DNA of 64,000 nt from Siderastrea radians (Eukaryota; Cnidaria; Anthozoa; Scleractinia; Rhizangiidae): contig CAXHKT010000187.1 of assembly GCA_964017195.1 (NCBI GenBank), positions 1 to 64,000 of the forward strand. The letters run 5' to 3'. The notes below the pieces were generated by a model. That model was given only the letters and a program-made list of their open reading frames with translations, did no database searches and was not told the origin of the DNA. The position numbers and the translations under genes are program-made. Of the stretch, positions 25,210 to 39,200 are shown one piece after another (position 1 is the first letter of the stretch; each line of letters begins with the position of its first letter).

Positions 25210-27261
25210 GGAGCTTTGTGCATGCAGCCGAGAGCGCCAGTTAGCTTTTTGAGCTTTATGGGGCCTGAGGGAAGGCCCCAAAATGGGTTTTTTTTCCACC
25301 TTATCGACAAAATCGCAGACTTTCTACACAATAAACTGTTTTTTCTGATAGCCCCGAGGGATTTGCATTATTATTGGGCCAGTGCGCAGCCTTGCGCAGA
25401 CAGATTGCGCAGATAAGAACACCTTTTTGAGCCTCTGGGAATGCCCCAAAATGGGGTTTTTTCCCTAAGGATCGCACATATCGCGCTTTCTTTGTACTTT
25501 TGCACAAAAGGAATTTTTTTCGGATGGTCCCAAAGGGATTGAATGCATTTGGGAGCTTTGTGCATGCAGCCGAGAGCGCCAGTTAGCTTTTTGAGCTTTA
25601 TGGGGCCTGAGGGAAGGCCCCAAAATGGGGGTTTTTTCCACCTTATCGACAAAATCGCAGACTTTCTACACAATAAACTGTTTTTTCTGATAGCCCCGAG
25701 GGATTTGCATTATTACTGGGCCAGTGCGCAGCCTTGCGCAGACAGATTGCGCAGATAAGAACACCTTTTTGAGCCTCTGGGAATGCCCCAAAATGGGGTT
25801 TTTCCCTAAGGATCGCACATATCGCGCTTTCTTTGTACTTTTGCACAAAAGGAATTTTTTTCGGATGGTCCCAAAGGGATTAAATGCATTTAGGAGCTTT
25901 GTGCATGCAGCCGAGAGCGCCAGTTAGCTTTTTGAGCTTTTTGGGGCCTGAGGGAAGGCCCCAAAATGGGGGTTTTTTCCACCTTATCGACAAAATCGCA
26001 GACTTTCTACACAATAAACTGTTTTTTCTGATAGCCCCGAAGGATTTGCATTATTATTGGGCCAGTGCGCAGCCTTGCGCAGACAGATTGCGCAGATAAG
26101 AACACCTTTTTGAGCCTCTGGGAATGCCCCAAAATGGGGTTTTTTCCCTAAGGATCGCACATATCGCGCTTTCTTTGTACTTTTGCACAAAAGGAATTTT
26201 TTTGGGATGGTCCCAAAGGGATTGAATGCATTTGGGAGCTTTGTGCATGCAGCCGAGAGCGCCAGTTAGCTTTTTGAGCTTTTTGGGGCCTGAGGGAAGG
26301 CCCCAAAATGGGGTTTTTTTCCACCTTATCGACAAAATCGCAGGTTTTTGTACACAATAAACTGTTTTTTCTGATAGCCCCGAGGGATTTGCATTATTAT
26401 TGGGCCAGTGCGCAGCCTTGCGCAGACAGATTGCGCAGATAAGAACACCATTTTGAGCCTCAGGGAATGCCCCAAAATGGGGTTTTTTCCCTAAGGATCG
26501 CACATATCGCGCTTTCTTTGTACTTTTGCACAAAAGGAATTTTTTTCGGATGGTCCCAAAGGGATTGAATGTATTTAGGAGCTTTGTGCATGCAGCCGAG
26601 AGCGCCAGTTAGCTTTTTGAGCTTTTTGGGGCCTGAGCGAAGGCCCCAAAATGGGGGTTTTTTCCACCTTATCGACAAAATCGCAGACTTTCTACACAAT
26701 AAACTGTTTTTTCTGATAGCGCCGAGGGATTTGCATTATTATTGGGCCAGTGCGCAGCCTTGCGCAGACAGATTGCGCAGATAAGAACACCTTTTTGAGC
26801 CCCTGGGAATGCCCCAAAATGGGGTTTTTTCCCTAAGGATCGCACATATCGCGCTTTCTTTGTACTTTTGCACAAAAGGAATTTTTTTCGGATGGTCTTA
26901 AAGGGATTGAATGCATTTGGGAGCTTTGTGCATGCCGCCGAGAGCGCCAGTTAGCTTTTTGAGCTTTTTGGGGCCTGAGGGAAGGCCCCAAAATGGGGTT
27001 TTTTTCCACCTTATCGACAAAATCGCAGACTTTCTACACAATAAACTGGTTTTTCTGATAGCCCCGAGGGATTTGCATTATTATTGGGCCAGTGCGCAGC
27101 CTTGCGCAGACAGATTGCGCAGATAAGAACACCTTTTTGATCCTCTGGGAATGCCCCAAAATGGGGTTTTTTCCCTAAGGATCGCACATATCGCGCTTTC
27201 TTTGTACTTTTGCACAAAAGGAATTTTTTTCGGATGGTCCCAAAGGGATTGAATGCATTTA
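25210..27261. repeat. Six-monomer variant of the higher-order repeat, unit 3 (2052 bp)
   Basis: The last four monomers match units 1 and 2 (AATCGCAGGTTTTTGTACAC near 26338, GCCTGAGCGAAGG near 26634, GGTCTTAAAGGG and GCATGCCGCCG near 26895-26940). The first three are replaced by two monomers marked GAGCTTTATGGGG (25253 and 25595). The same TTTATGGGG monomers recur at 27307, 27649 and 28673, so units were joined by recombination. Confidence 0.8.
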
Positions 27262-30200
27262 GGAGCTTTGTGCATGCAGCCGAGAGCGCCAGTTAGCTTT
27301 TTGAGCTTTATGGGGCCTGAGGGAAGGCCCCAAAATGGGGTTTTTTTCCACCTTATCGACAAAATCGCAGACTTTCTACACAATAAACTGTTTTTTCTGA
27401 TAGCCCCGAGGGATTTGCATTATTATTGGGCCAGTGCGCAGCCTTGCGCAGACAGATTGCGCAGATAAGAACACCTTTTTGAGCCTCTGGGAATGCCCCA
27501 AAATGGGGTTTTTTCCCTAAGGATCGCACATATCGCGCTTTCTTTGTACTTTTGCACAAAAGGAATTTTTTTCGGATGGTCCCAAAGGGATTGAATGCAT
27601 TTGGGAGCTTTGTGCATGCAGCCGAGAGCGCCAGTTAGCTTTTTGAGCTTTATGGGGCCTGAGGGAAGGCCCCAAAATGGGGTTTTTTTCCACCTTATCG
27701 ACAAAATCGCAGACTTTCTACACAATAAACTGTTTTTTCTGATAGCCCCGAGGGATTTGCATTATTATTGGGCCAGTGCGCAGCCTTGCGCAGACAGATT
27801 GCGCAGATAAGAACACCTTTTTGAGCCTCTGGGAATGCCCCAAAATGGGGTTTTTTCCCTAAGGATCGCACATATCGCGCTTTCTTTGTACTTTTGCACA
27901 AAAGGAATTTTTTTCGGATGGTCCCAAAGGGATTGAATGTATTTAGGAGCTTTGTGCATGCAGCCGAGAGCGCCAGTTAGCTTTTTGAGCTTTTTGGGGC
28001 CTGAGGGAAGGCCCCAAAATGGGGGTTTTTTCCACCTTATCGACAAAATCGCAGACTTTCTACACAATAAACTGGTTTTTCTGATAGCCCCGAGGGATTT
28101 GCATTATTATTGGGCCAGTGCGCAGCCTTGCGCAGACAGATTGCGCAGATAAGAACACCTTTTTGAGCCCCTGGGAATGCCCCAAAATGGGGTTTTTTCC
28201 CTAAGGATCGCACATATCGCGCTTTCTTTGTACTTTTGCACAAAAGGAATTTTTTTCGGATGGTCCCAAAGGGATTAAATGCATTTGGGAGCTTTGTGCA
28301 TGCAGCCGAGAGCGCCAGTTAGCTTTTTGAGCCTTATGGGGCCTGAGGGAAGGCCCCAAAATGGGGTTTTTTTCCACCTTATCGACAAAATCGCAGACTT
28401 TCTACACAATAAACTGTTTTTTCTGATAGCCCCGAGGTATTTGCATTATTATTGGGCCAGTGCGCAGCCTTGCGCAGACAGATTGCGCAGATAAGAACAC
28501 CTTTTTGAGCCTCTGGGAATGCCCCAAAATGGGGTTTTTTCCCTAAGGATCGCACATATCGCGCTTTCTTTGTACTTTTGCACAAAAGGAATTTTTTTCG
28601 GATGGTCCCAAAGGGATTGAATGCATTTGGGAGCTTTGTGCATGCAGCCGAGAGCGCCAGTTAGCTTTTTGAGCTTTATGGGGCCTGAGGGAAGGCCCCA
28701 AAATGGGGGTTTTTTCCACCTTATCGACAAAATCGCAGACTTTCTACACAATAAACTGTTTTTTCTGATAGCCCCGAGGGATTTGCATTATTATTGGGCC
28801 AGTGCGCAGCCTTGCGCAGACAGATTGCGCAGATAAGAACACCTTTTTGAGCCTCTGGGAATGCCCCAAAATGGGGTTTTTTCCCTAAGGATCGCACATA
28901 TCGCGCTTTCTTTGTACTTTTGCACAAAAGGAATTTTTTTCGGATGGTCCCAAAGGGATTGAATGCATTTAGGAGCTTTGTGCATGCAGCCGAGAGCGCC
29001 AGTTAGCTTTTTGAGCTTTTTGGGGCCTGAGGGAAGGCCCCAAAATGGGGGTTTTTTCCACCTTATCGACAAAATCGCAGACTTTCTACACAATAAACTG
29101 TTTTTTCTGATAGCCCCGAGGGATTTGCATTATTATTGGGCCAGTGCACAGCCTTGCGCAGACAGATTGCGCAGATAAGAACACCTTTTTGAGCCCCTGG
29201 GAATGCCCCAAAATGGGGTTTTTTTCCCTAAGGATCGCACATATCGCGCTTTCTTTGTACTTTTGCACAAAAGGAATTTTTTTCGGATGGTCCCAAAGGG
29301 ATTAAATGCATTTAGGAGCTTTGTGCATGCAGCCGAGAACTCCAGTTAGCTTTTTGAGCTTTTTGGGGCCTGAGGGAAGGCCCCAAAATGGGGGTTTTTT
29401 CCACCTTATCGACAAAATCGCAGACTTTCTACACAATAAACTGTTTTTTCTGATAGCCCCGAGGGATTTGCATTATTATTGGGCCAGTGCGCAGCCTTGC
29501 GCAGACAGATTGCGCAGATAAGAACACCTTTTTGAGCCACCTGGAATGCCCCAAAATGGGGTTTTTTTCCCTAAGGATCGCACATATCGCGCTTTCTTTG
29601 TACTTTTGCACAAAAGGAATTTTTTTCGGATGGTCCCAAAGGGATTAAATGCATTTAGGAGCTTTGTGCATGCAGCCGAGAGCGCCAGTTAGCTTTTTGA
29701 GCTTTTTGGGGCCTGAGGGAAGGCCCCAAAATGGGGGTTTTTACCACCTTATCGACAAAATCGCAGACTTTCTACACAATAAACTGTTTTTTCTGATAGC
29801 CCCGAGGGATTTGCATTATTATTGGGCCAGTGCGCAGCCTTGCGCAGACAGATTGCGCAGATAAGAACACCTTTTTGAGCCTCTGGGAATGCCCCAAAAT
29901 GGGGTTTTTTCCCTAAGGATCGCACATATCGCGCTTTCTTTGTACTTTTGCACAAAAGGAATTTTTTTCGGATGGTCCCAAAGGGATTGAATGCATTTGG
30001 GAGCTTTGTGCATGCAGCCGAGAGCGCCAGTTAGCTTTTTGAGCTTTTTGGGGCCTGAGGGAAGGCCCCAAAATGCGGGTTTTTTCCACCTTATCGACAA
30101 AATTGCAGACTTTCTACACAATAAACTGTTTTTTCTGATAGCCCCGAGGGATTTGCATTATTATTGGGCCAGTGCGCAGCCTTGCGCAGACAGATTGCGC

Positions 30201-30339
30201 AGATAAGAACACCTTTTTGAGCCTCTGGGAATGCCCCAAAATGGGGTTTTTTCCCTAAGGATCGCACATATCGCGCTTTCTTTGTACTTTTGCACAAAAG
30301 GAATTTTTTTTCGGATGGTCCCAAAGGGATTGAATGCAT

Positions 30340-33300
30340 TTGGGAGCTTTGTGCATGCAGCCGAGAGCTCCAGTTAGCTTTTTGAGCTTTTTGGGGCCTG
30401 AGGGAAGGCCCCAAAATGGGGTTTTTTACACCTTATCGACAAAATCGCAGACTTTCTACACAATAAACTGTTTTTTCTGATAGCCCCGAGGGATTTGCAT
30501 TATTATTGGGCCAGTGCGCAGCCTTGCGCAGACAGATTGCGCAGATAAGAACACCTTTTTGAGCCTCTGGGAATGCCCCAAAATGGGGTTTTTTTCCCTA
30601 AGGATCGCACATATCGCGCTTTCTTTGTACTTTTGCACAAAAGGAATTTTTTTCGGATGGTCCCAAAGGGATTGAATGCATTTAGGAGCTTTGTGCATGC
30701 AGCCGAGAGCGCCAGTTAGCTTTTTGAGCTTTTTGGGGCCTGAGGGAAGGCCCCAAAATGGGGGTTTTTACCACCTTATCGACAAAATCGCAGACTTTCT
30801 ACACAATAAACTGTTTTTTCTGATAGCCCTGAGGGATTTGCATTATTATTGGGCCAGTGCGCAGCCTTGCGCAGAGAGATTGCGCAGATAAGAACACCTT
30901 TTTGAGTCCCTGGGAATGCCCCAAAATGGGGTTTTTTCCCTAAAGATCGCACATATCGCGCTTTCTTTGTACTTTTGCACAAAAGGAATTTTTTTGGGAT
31001 GGTCCCAAAGGGATTGAATGCATTTGGGAGCTTTGTGCATGCAGCCGAGAGCGCCAGTTAGCTTTTTGAGCTTTTTGGGGCCTTAGGGAAGGCCCCAAAA
31101 TGGGGTTTTTTTCCACCTTATCGAAAAAAATTGCAGACTTTCTACACAATAAACTGTTTTTTGTGATAGCCCCGAGGGATTTGCATTATTATTGGGCCAG
31201 TGCGCAGCCTTGCGCAGACAGATTGCGCAGATAAGAACACTTTTTTGAGCCTCTGGGAATGCCCCAAAATGGGGTTTTTTCCCTAAGGATCGCACATATC
31301 GCGCTTTCTTTGTACTTTTGCACAAAAGGAATTTTTTTCGGATGGTCTTAAAAGGATTGAATGCATTTGGGAGCTTTGTGCATGCAGCCGAGAGCGCCAG
31401 TTAGCTTTTTGAGCTTTTTGGGGCCTGAGGGAAGGCCCCAAAATGGGGGTTTTTTCCACCTTATCGACAAAATCGCAGACTTTCTACACAATAAACTGTT
31501 TTTTTCTGATAGCCCCGAGGGATTTGCATTATTATTGGCCCAGTGCGCAGCCTTGCGCAGACAGATTGCGCAGATAAGAACACCTTTTTGAGCCTCTGGG
31601 AATGCCCCAAAATGGGGTTTTTTCCCTAAGGATCGCACATATCGCGCTTTCTTTGTACTTTTGCACAAAAGGAATTTTTTTCGGATGGTCCCAAAGGGAT
31701 TGAATGCATTTGGGAGCTTTGTGCATGCAGCCGAGAGCGCCAGTTAGCTTTTTGAGCTTTTTGGGGCCTGAGGGAAGGCCCCAAAATGGGGTTTTTTTCC
31801 ACCTTATCGACAAAATCGCAGACTTTCTACACAATAAACTGTTTTTTCTGATAGCCCCGAGGGATTTGCATTATTATTGGGCCAGTGCGCAGCCTGCGCA
31901 GACAGATTGCGCAGATAAGAACACCTTTTTTAGCCTCTGGGAATGCCCCAAAATGGGGTTTTTTCCCTAAGGATCGCACATATCGCGCTTTCTTTGTACT
32001 TTTGCACAAAAGGAATTTTTTTCGGATGGTCCCAAAGGGATTGAATGCATTTGGGAGCTTTGTGCATGCAGCCGAGAGCGCCAGTTAGCTTTTTGAGGTT
32101 TTTGGGGCCTGAGGGAAGGCCCCAAAATGGGGTTTTTTCCCCCTTATCGACAAAATCGCAGACTTTCTACACAATAAACTGTTTTTTCTGATAGCCCCGA
32201 GGGATTTGCATTATTATTGGGCCAGTGCGCAGCCTTGCGCAGACAGATTGCGCAGATAAGAACACCTTTTTGAGCCTCTGGGAATGCCCCAAAATGGGGT
32301 TTTTTCCCTAAGGATCGCACATATCGCGCTTTCTTTGTACTTTTGCACAAAAGGAATTTTTTTGGGATGGTCCCAAAGGGATTGAATGCATTTGGGAGCT
32401 TTGTGCATGCAGCCGAGAGCGCCAGTTAGCTTTTTGAGCTTTTTGGGGCCTGATGGAAGGCCCCAAAATGGGTTTTTTTTCCACCTTATCGACAAAATCG
32501 CAGACTTTCTACACAATAAACTGTTTTTTCTGATAGCCCCGAGGGATTTGCATTATTATTGGGCCAGTGCGCAGCCTTGCGCAGAGAGATTGCGCAGATA
32601 AGAACACCTTTTTGAGCCTATGGGAATGCCCCAAAATGGGGTTTTTTCCCTAAGGATCGCACATATCGCGCTTTCTTTGTACTTTTGCACAAAAGGAATT
32701 TTTTTCGGATGGTCCCAAAGGGATTGAATGCATTTGGGAGCTTTGTGCATGCAGCCGAGAGCGCCAGTTAGCTTTTTGAGCTTTTTGGGGCCTGAGGAAA
32801 TTCGCCAAAATGGGGGTTTTTTCCACCTTATCGACAAAATCGCAGACTTTCTACACAATAAACTGTTTTTTCTGATAGCCCCGAGGGATTTGCATTATTA
32901 TTGGGCCAGTGCGCAGCCTTGCGCAGACAGATTGCGCAGATAAGAACACCTTTTTGAGCCTCTGGGAATGCCCCAAAATGGGGTTTTTTCCCTAAGGTTC
33001 GCACATATCGCGCTATCTTTGTACTTTTGCACAAAAGGAATTTTTTTCGGATGGTCCCAAAGGGATTGAATGCATTTGGGAGCTTTGTGCATGCAGCCGA
33101 GAGCGCCAGTTAGCTTTTTGAGCTTTTTGGGGCCTGAGGGAAGGCCCCAAAATGGGGGTTTTTTCCACCTTATCGACAAAATCGCAGAGTTTCTACACAA
33201 TAAACTGTTTTTTTTCTGATAGCCCCGAGGGATTTGCATTATTATTGGGCCAGTGCGCAGCCTTGCGCAGACAGATTGCGCAGATAAGAACACCTTTTTG

Positions 33301-33390
33301 AGCCTCTGGGAATGCCCCAAAATGGGGTTTTTTCCCTAAGGCTCGCACATATCGCGCTTTCTTTGTACTTTTGCACAAAAGGAATAATTT
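30340..33390. repeat. Long-range duplicated block, copy 1 (partner at about 46585-49290)
   Basis: About nine monomers match a block 16.2 kb away. Shared marks include GAGCTCCAG (30367), GAGAGATTGCGC (30872), TCGAAAAAAATTGCAG (31122), GGTCTTAAAAGGATTG (31346), GCGCAGCCTGCGCAG (31890), GCCTGATGGAAGG (32449) and AATCGCAGAGTTTC with an extended T-run (33180-33215). The offset is 16245 bp up to about 31400 and 15902 bp from about 31850 on, a change of 343 bp or one monomer. Confidence 0.85.
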
Positions 33391-35225
33391 TCGGATGGTC
33401 CCAAAGGGATTGAATGCATTTGGGAGCTTTGTGCATGCAGCCGAGAGCTCCAGTTAGCTTTTTGAGCTTTTTGGGGCCTGAAAGAAGGCCCCAAAATGGG
33501 GGTTTTTTCCACCTTATCGAGAAATCGCAGACTTTCTACACAATAAACTGTTTTTTCTGATAGCCCCGAGGGATTTGCATTATTATTGGGCCAGTGCGCA
33601 GCCTTGCGCAGACAGATTGCGCAGATAAGAACACCTTTTTGAGCCTCTGGGAATGCCCCAAAATGGGGTTTTTTTCCCTAAGGATCGCACATATCGCGCT
33701 TTCTTTGTACTTTTGCCCAAAAGGAATTTTTTTCGGATGGTCCCAAAGGGATTAAATGCATTTAGGAGCTTTGTGCATGCAGCCGAGAGCGCCAGTTAGC
33801 TTTTTGAGCTTTTTGGGGCCTGAGGGAAGGCCCCAAAATGGGGGTTTTTACCACCTTATCGACAAAATCGCAGACTTTCTACACAATAAACTGTTTTTTC
33901 TGATAGCCCCGAGGGATTTGCATTATTATTGGGCCAGTGCGCAGCCTTGCGCAGAGAGATTGCGCAGATAAGAACACCTTTTTGAGCCCCTGGGAATGCC
34001 CCAAAATGGGGTTTTTTCCCTAAGGATCGCACATATCGCGCTTTCTTTGTACTTTTGCACAAAAGGAATTTTTTTCGGATGGTCCCAAAGGGATTGAATG
34101 CATTTGGGAGCTTTGTGCATGCAGCCGAGAGCGCCAGTTAGCTTTTTGAGCTTTTTGGGGCCTGAGGGAAGGCCCCAAAATGGGGGTTTTTTCCACCTTA
34201 TCGACAAAATTGCAGACTTTCTACACAATAAACTGTTTTTTCTGATAGCCCCGAGGGATTTGCATTATTATTGGGCCAGTGCGCAGCCTTGCGCAGACAG
34301 ATTGCGCAGATAAGAACACCTTTTTGAGCCTCTGGGAATGCCCCAAAATGGGGTTTTTTCCCTAAGGATCGCACATATCGCGCTTTCTTTGTACTTTTGC
34401 ACAAAAGGAATTTTTTTCGGATGGTCCCAAAGGGATTGAATGCATTTGGGAGCTTTGTGCATGCAGCCGAGAGCGCCAGTTAGCTTTTTGAGATTTTTGG
34501 GGCCTGAGGGAAGGCCCCAAAATGGGGGTTTTTTCCACCTTATCGACAAAATTGCAGACTTTCTACACAATAAACTGTTTTTTCTGATAGCCCCGAGGGA
34601 TTTGCATTATTATTGGGCCAGTGCGCAGCCTTGCGCAGACAGATTGCGCAGATAAGAACACCTTTTTGAGCCTCTGGGAATGCCCCAAAATGGGGTTTTT
34701 TCCCTAAGGATCGCACATATCGCGCTTCCTTTGTTCTTTTGCACAAAAGGAATTTTTTTCGGATGGTCCCAAAGGGATTGAATGCATTCTGGAGCTTTGT
34801 GCATGCAGCCGAGAGCGCCAGTTAGCTTTTTGAGCTTTTTGGGGCCTGAGGGAAGGCCCCAAAATGGGGGTTTTTTCCACCTTATAGACAAAATCGCAGA
34901 CTTTCTACACAATAAACTGTTTTTTCTGATAGCCCCGAGGGATTTGCATTATTATTGGGCCAGTGCGCAGCCTTGCGCAGACAGATTGCGCAGATAAGAA
35001 CACCTTTTTGAGCCTCTGGGAATGCCCCAAAATGGGGTTTTTTCCCTAAGGCTCGCACATATCGCGCTTTCTTTGTACTTTTGCACAAAAGGAATAATTT
35101 TCGGATGGTCCCAAAGGGATTGAATGCATTTGGGAGCTTTGTGCATGCAGCCGAGAGCTCCAGTTAGCTTTTTGAGCTTTTTGGGGCCTGAAAGAAGGCC
35201 CCAAAATGGGGGTTTTTTCCACCTT
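33190..35225. repeat. Dispersed copy of a marked monomer at a five-monomer distance
   Basis: The monomer with AAGGCTCGCAC, GGAATAATTTTCGG, GAGCTCCAG and GCCTGAAAGAAGG (about 33340-33500) recurs 1710 bp downstream (about 35050-35210). The first copy also has a 3-bp loss in the CGACAAAATCG segment near 33528. The monomers between are of other types. Confidence 0.65.
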
Positions 35226-36270
35226 ATCGACAAAATCGCAGACTTTCTACACAATAAACTGTTTTTTCTGATAGCCCCGAGGGATTTGCATTATTATTGG
35301 GCCAGTGCGTAGCCTTGCGCAGACAGATTGCGCAGATAAGAACACCTTTTTGAGCCTCTGGGAATGCCCCAAAATGGGGTTTTTTCCCTAAGGATTGCAC
35401 ATATCGCGCTTTCTTTGTACTTTTGCACAAAAGGAATTTTTTTCGGATGGTCCCAAAGGGATTGAATGCATTCTGGAGCTTTGTGCATGCAGCCGAGAGC
35501 GCCAGTTAGCTTTTTGAGCTTTTTGGGGCCTGAGGGAAGGCCCCAAAATGGGGGTTTTTTCCACCTTATCGACAAAATCGCAGACTTTCTACACAATAAA
35601 CTGTTTTTTCTGATAGCCCCGAGGGATTTGCATTATTATTGGGCCAGTGCGCAGCCTTGCGCAGACAGATTGCGCAGATAAGAACACCTTTTTGAGCCTC
35701 TGGGAATGCCCCAAAATGGGGTTTTTTCCCTAAGGATCGCACATATCGCGCTTTCTTTGTACTTTTGCACAAAAGGAATTTTTTTCGGATGGTCCCAAAG
35801 GGATTGAATGCATTTGGGAGCTTTGTGCATGCAGCCGAGAGCGCCAGTTAGCTTTTTGAGCTTTTTGGGGCCTGAGGAAAGGCCCCAAAATGGGGGTTTT
35901 TTCCACCTTATCGACAAAATCGCAGACTTTCTACACAATAAACTGTTTTTTCTGATAGCCCCGAGGGATTTGCATTATTACTGGGCCATTGCGCAGCCTT
36001 GCGCAGACAGATTGCGCAGATAAGAACACCTTTTTGAGCCTCTGGGAATGCCCCAAAATGGGGTTTTTTCCCTAAGGATCGCACATATCGCGCTTTCTTT
36101 GTACTTTTGCACAAAAGGAATTTTTTTCGGATGGTCCCAAAGGGATTGAATGTATTTAGGAGCTTTGTGCATGCAGCCGAGAGCGCCAGTTAGCTTTTTG
36201 AGCTTTTTGGGGCCTGAGGGAAGGCCCCAAAATGGGGGTTTTTACCACCTTATCGACAAAATCGCAGACT
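35215..36270. repeat. Three-monomer block duplicated across the LINE (partner 42909-43964)
   Basis: Marks GTGCGTAGCC (35307 and 43001), AAGGATTGCAC (35391 and 43085), the recombinant monomer with CATTCTGG but GTAC (35470 and 43164), GAGGAAAGGCCCC and ATTACTGGGCCATTGCG (35976 and 43670) recur at an offset of 7694 bp. Subtracting the 2551-bp insertion leaves 5143 bp, about 15 monomers. Confidence 0.75.
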
Positions 36271-39200
36271 TTCTACACAATAAACTATTTTTTCTGATAG
36301 CCCCGAGGGATTTGCATTATTATTGGGCCAGTGCGGAGCCTTGCGCAGAGAGATTGCGCAGATAAGAACACCTTTTTGAGCCCCTGGGAATGCCCCAAAA
36401 TGGGGTTTTTTCCCTAAGGATCGCACATATCGCGCTTTCTTTGTACTTTCGCACAAAAGGAATTTTTTTCGGATGGTCCCAAAGGGATTGAATGCATTTG
36501 GGAGCTTTGTGCATGCAGCCGAGAGCGCCAGTTAGCTTTTTGAGCTTTTTGGGGCCTGAGGGAAGGCCCCAAAATGGGGGTTTTTTTCTACCTTATCGAC
36601 AAAATTGCAGACTTTCTACACAATAAACTGTTTTTTCTGATAGCCCCGAGGGATTTGCATTATTATTGGGCCAGTGCGCAGCCTTGCGCAGACAGATTGC
36701 GCAGATAAGAACACCTTTTTGAGCCTCTGGGAATGCCCCAAAATGGGGTTTTTTCCCTAAGGATCGCACATATCGCGCTTTCTTTGTTCTTTTGCACGAA
36801 AGGAATTTTTTTCGCATGGTCCCAAAGGGATTGAATGCATTCTGGAGCTTTGTGCATGCAGCCGAGAGCGCCAGTTAGCTTTTTGAGCTTTTTGGGGCCT
36901 GAGGGAAGGCCCCAAAATGGGGGTTTTTTCCACCTTATCGACAAAATCGCAGACTTTCTACACAATAAACTGTTTTTTCTGATAGCCCCGAGGCATTTGC
37001 ATTATTATTGGGCCAGTGCGCAGCCTTGCGCAGACAGATTGCGCAGATAAGAACACCTTTTTGAGCCTCTGGGAATGCCCCAAAATGGGGTTTTTTCCCT
37101 AAGGATCGCACATATCGCTATCGCGCTTTCTTTGTTCTTTTGCACGAAAGGAATTTTTTTGGGATGGTCCCAAAGGGATTGAATGCATTCTGGAGCTTTG
37201 TGCATGCAGCCGCGATCGCCAGTTAGCTTTTTGAGCTTTTTGGGGCCTGAGGGAAGGCCCCAAAATGGGGGTTTTTTCCACCTTATCGACAAAATCGCAG
37301 ACTTTCTACACAATAAACTGTTTTTTCTGATAGCCCCGAGGGATTTGCATTATTATTGGGCCAGTGCGCAGCCTTGCGCAGACAGATTGTGCAGATAAGA
37401 ACACCTTTTTGAGCCTCTGGGAATGCCCCAAAATGGGTTTTTTTCCCTAAGGATCGCACATATCGCACTTTCTTTGTACTTTTGCACAAAAGGAATTTCT
37501 TTCGGATGGTCCCAAAGGGATTGAATGCATTTGGGAGCTTTGTGCATGCAGCCGAGAGCGCCAGTTAGCTTTTTGAGCTTTTTGGGGCCTGAGGGAAGGC
37601 CCCAAAATGGGGGTTTTTTCCACCTTATCGACAAAATCGCAGACTTTCTACACAATAAACTGTTTTTTCTGATAGCCCCGAGGGATTTGCATTATTATTG
37701 GGCCAGTGCGCAGCCTTGCACAGACAGATTGCGCAGATAAGAACACCTTTTTGAGCCTCTGGGAATGCCCCAAAATAAGGTTTTTTCCCTAAGGATCGCA
37801 CATATCGCGCTTTCTTTGTACTTTTGCACAAAAGGAATTTTTTTCGGATGGTCCCAAAGGGATTGAATGTATTTAGGAGCTTTGTGCATGCAGCCGAGAG
37901 CGCCAGTTAGCTTTTTGAGCTTTTTGGGGCCTGAGGGAAGGCCCCAAAATGGGGGTTTTTACCACCTTATCGACAAAATCGCAGACTTTCTACACAATAA
38001 ACTATTTTTTCTGATAGCCCCGAGGGATTTGCATTATTATTGGGCCAGTGCGGAGCCTTGCGCAGAGAGATTGCGCAGATAAGAACACCTTTTTGAGCCC
38101 CTGGGAATGCCCCAAAATGGGGTTTTTTCCCTAAGGATCGCACATATCGCGCTTTCTTTGTACTTTTGCACAAAAGGAATTTTTTTCGGATGGTCCCAAA
38201 GGGATTGAATGCATTTGGGAGCTTTGTGCATGCAGCCGAGAGCGCCAGTTAGCTTTTTGAGCTTTTTGGGGCCTGAGGGAAGGCCCCAAAATGGGGGTTT
38301 TTTCCACCTTATCGACAAAATTGCAGACTTTCTACACAATAAACTGTTTTTTCTGATAGCCCCGAGGGATTTGCATTATTATTGGGCCAGTGCGCAGCCT
38401 TGCGCAGACAGATTGCGCAGATAAGAACACCTTTTTGAGCCTCTGGGAATGCCCCAAAATGGGGTTTTTTCCCTAAGGATCGCACATATCGCGCTTTCTT
38501 TGTTCTTTTGCACGAAAGGAATTTTTTTCGCATGGTCCCAAAGGGATTGAATGCATTCTGGAGCTTTGTGCATGCAGCCGAGAGCGCCAGTTAGCTTTTT
38601 GAGCTTTTTGGGGCCTGAGGGAAGGCCCCAAAATGGGGGTTTTTTCCACCTTATCGACAAAATCGCAGACTTTCTACACAATAAACTGTTTTTTCTGATA
38701 GCCCCGAGGCATTTGCATTATTATTGGGCCAGTGCGCAGCCTTGCGCAGACAGATTGCGCAGATAAGAACACCTTTTTGAGCCTCTGGGAATGCCCCAAA
38801 ATGGGGTTTTTTCCCTAAGGATCGCACATATCGCTATCGCGCTTTCTTTGTTCTTTTGCACGAAAGGAATTTTTTTGGGATGGTCCCAAAGGGATTGAAT
38901 GCATTCTGGAGCTTTGTGCATGCAGCCGCGATCGCCAGTTAGCTTTTTGAGCTTTTTGGGGCCTGAGGGAAGGCCCCAAAATGGGGGTTTTTTCCACCTT
39001 ATCGACAAAATCGCAGACTTTCTACACAATAAACTGTTTTTTCTGATAGCCCCGAGGGATTTGCATTATTATTGGGCCAGTGCGCAGCCTTGCGCAGACA
39101 GATTGTGCAGATAAGAACACCTTTTTGAGCCTCTGGGAATGCCCCAAAATGGGTTTTTTTCCCTAAGGATCGCACATATCGCACTTTCTTTGTACTTTTG

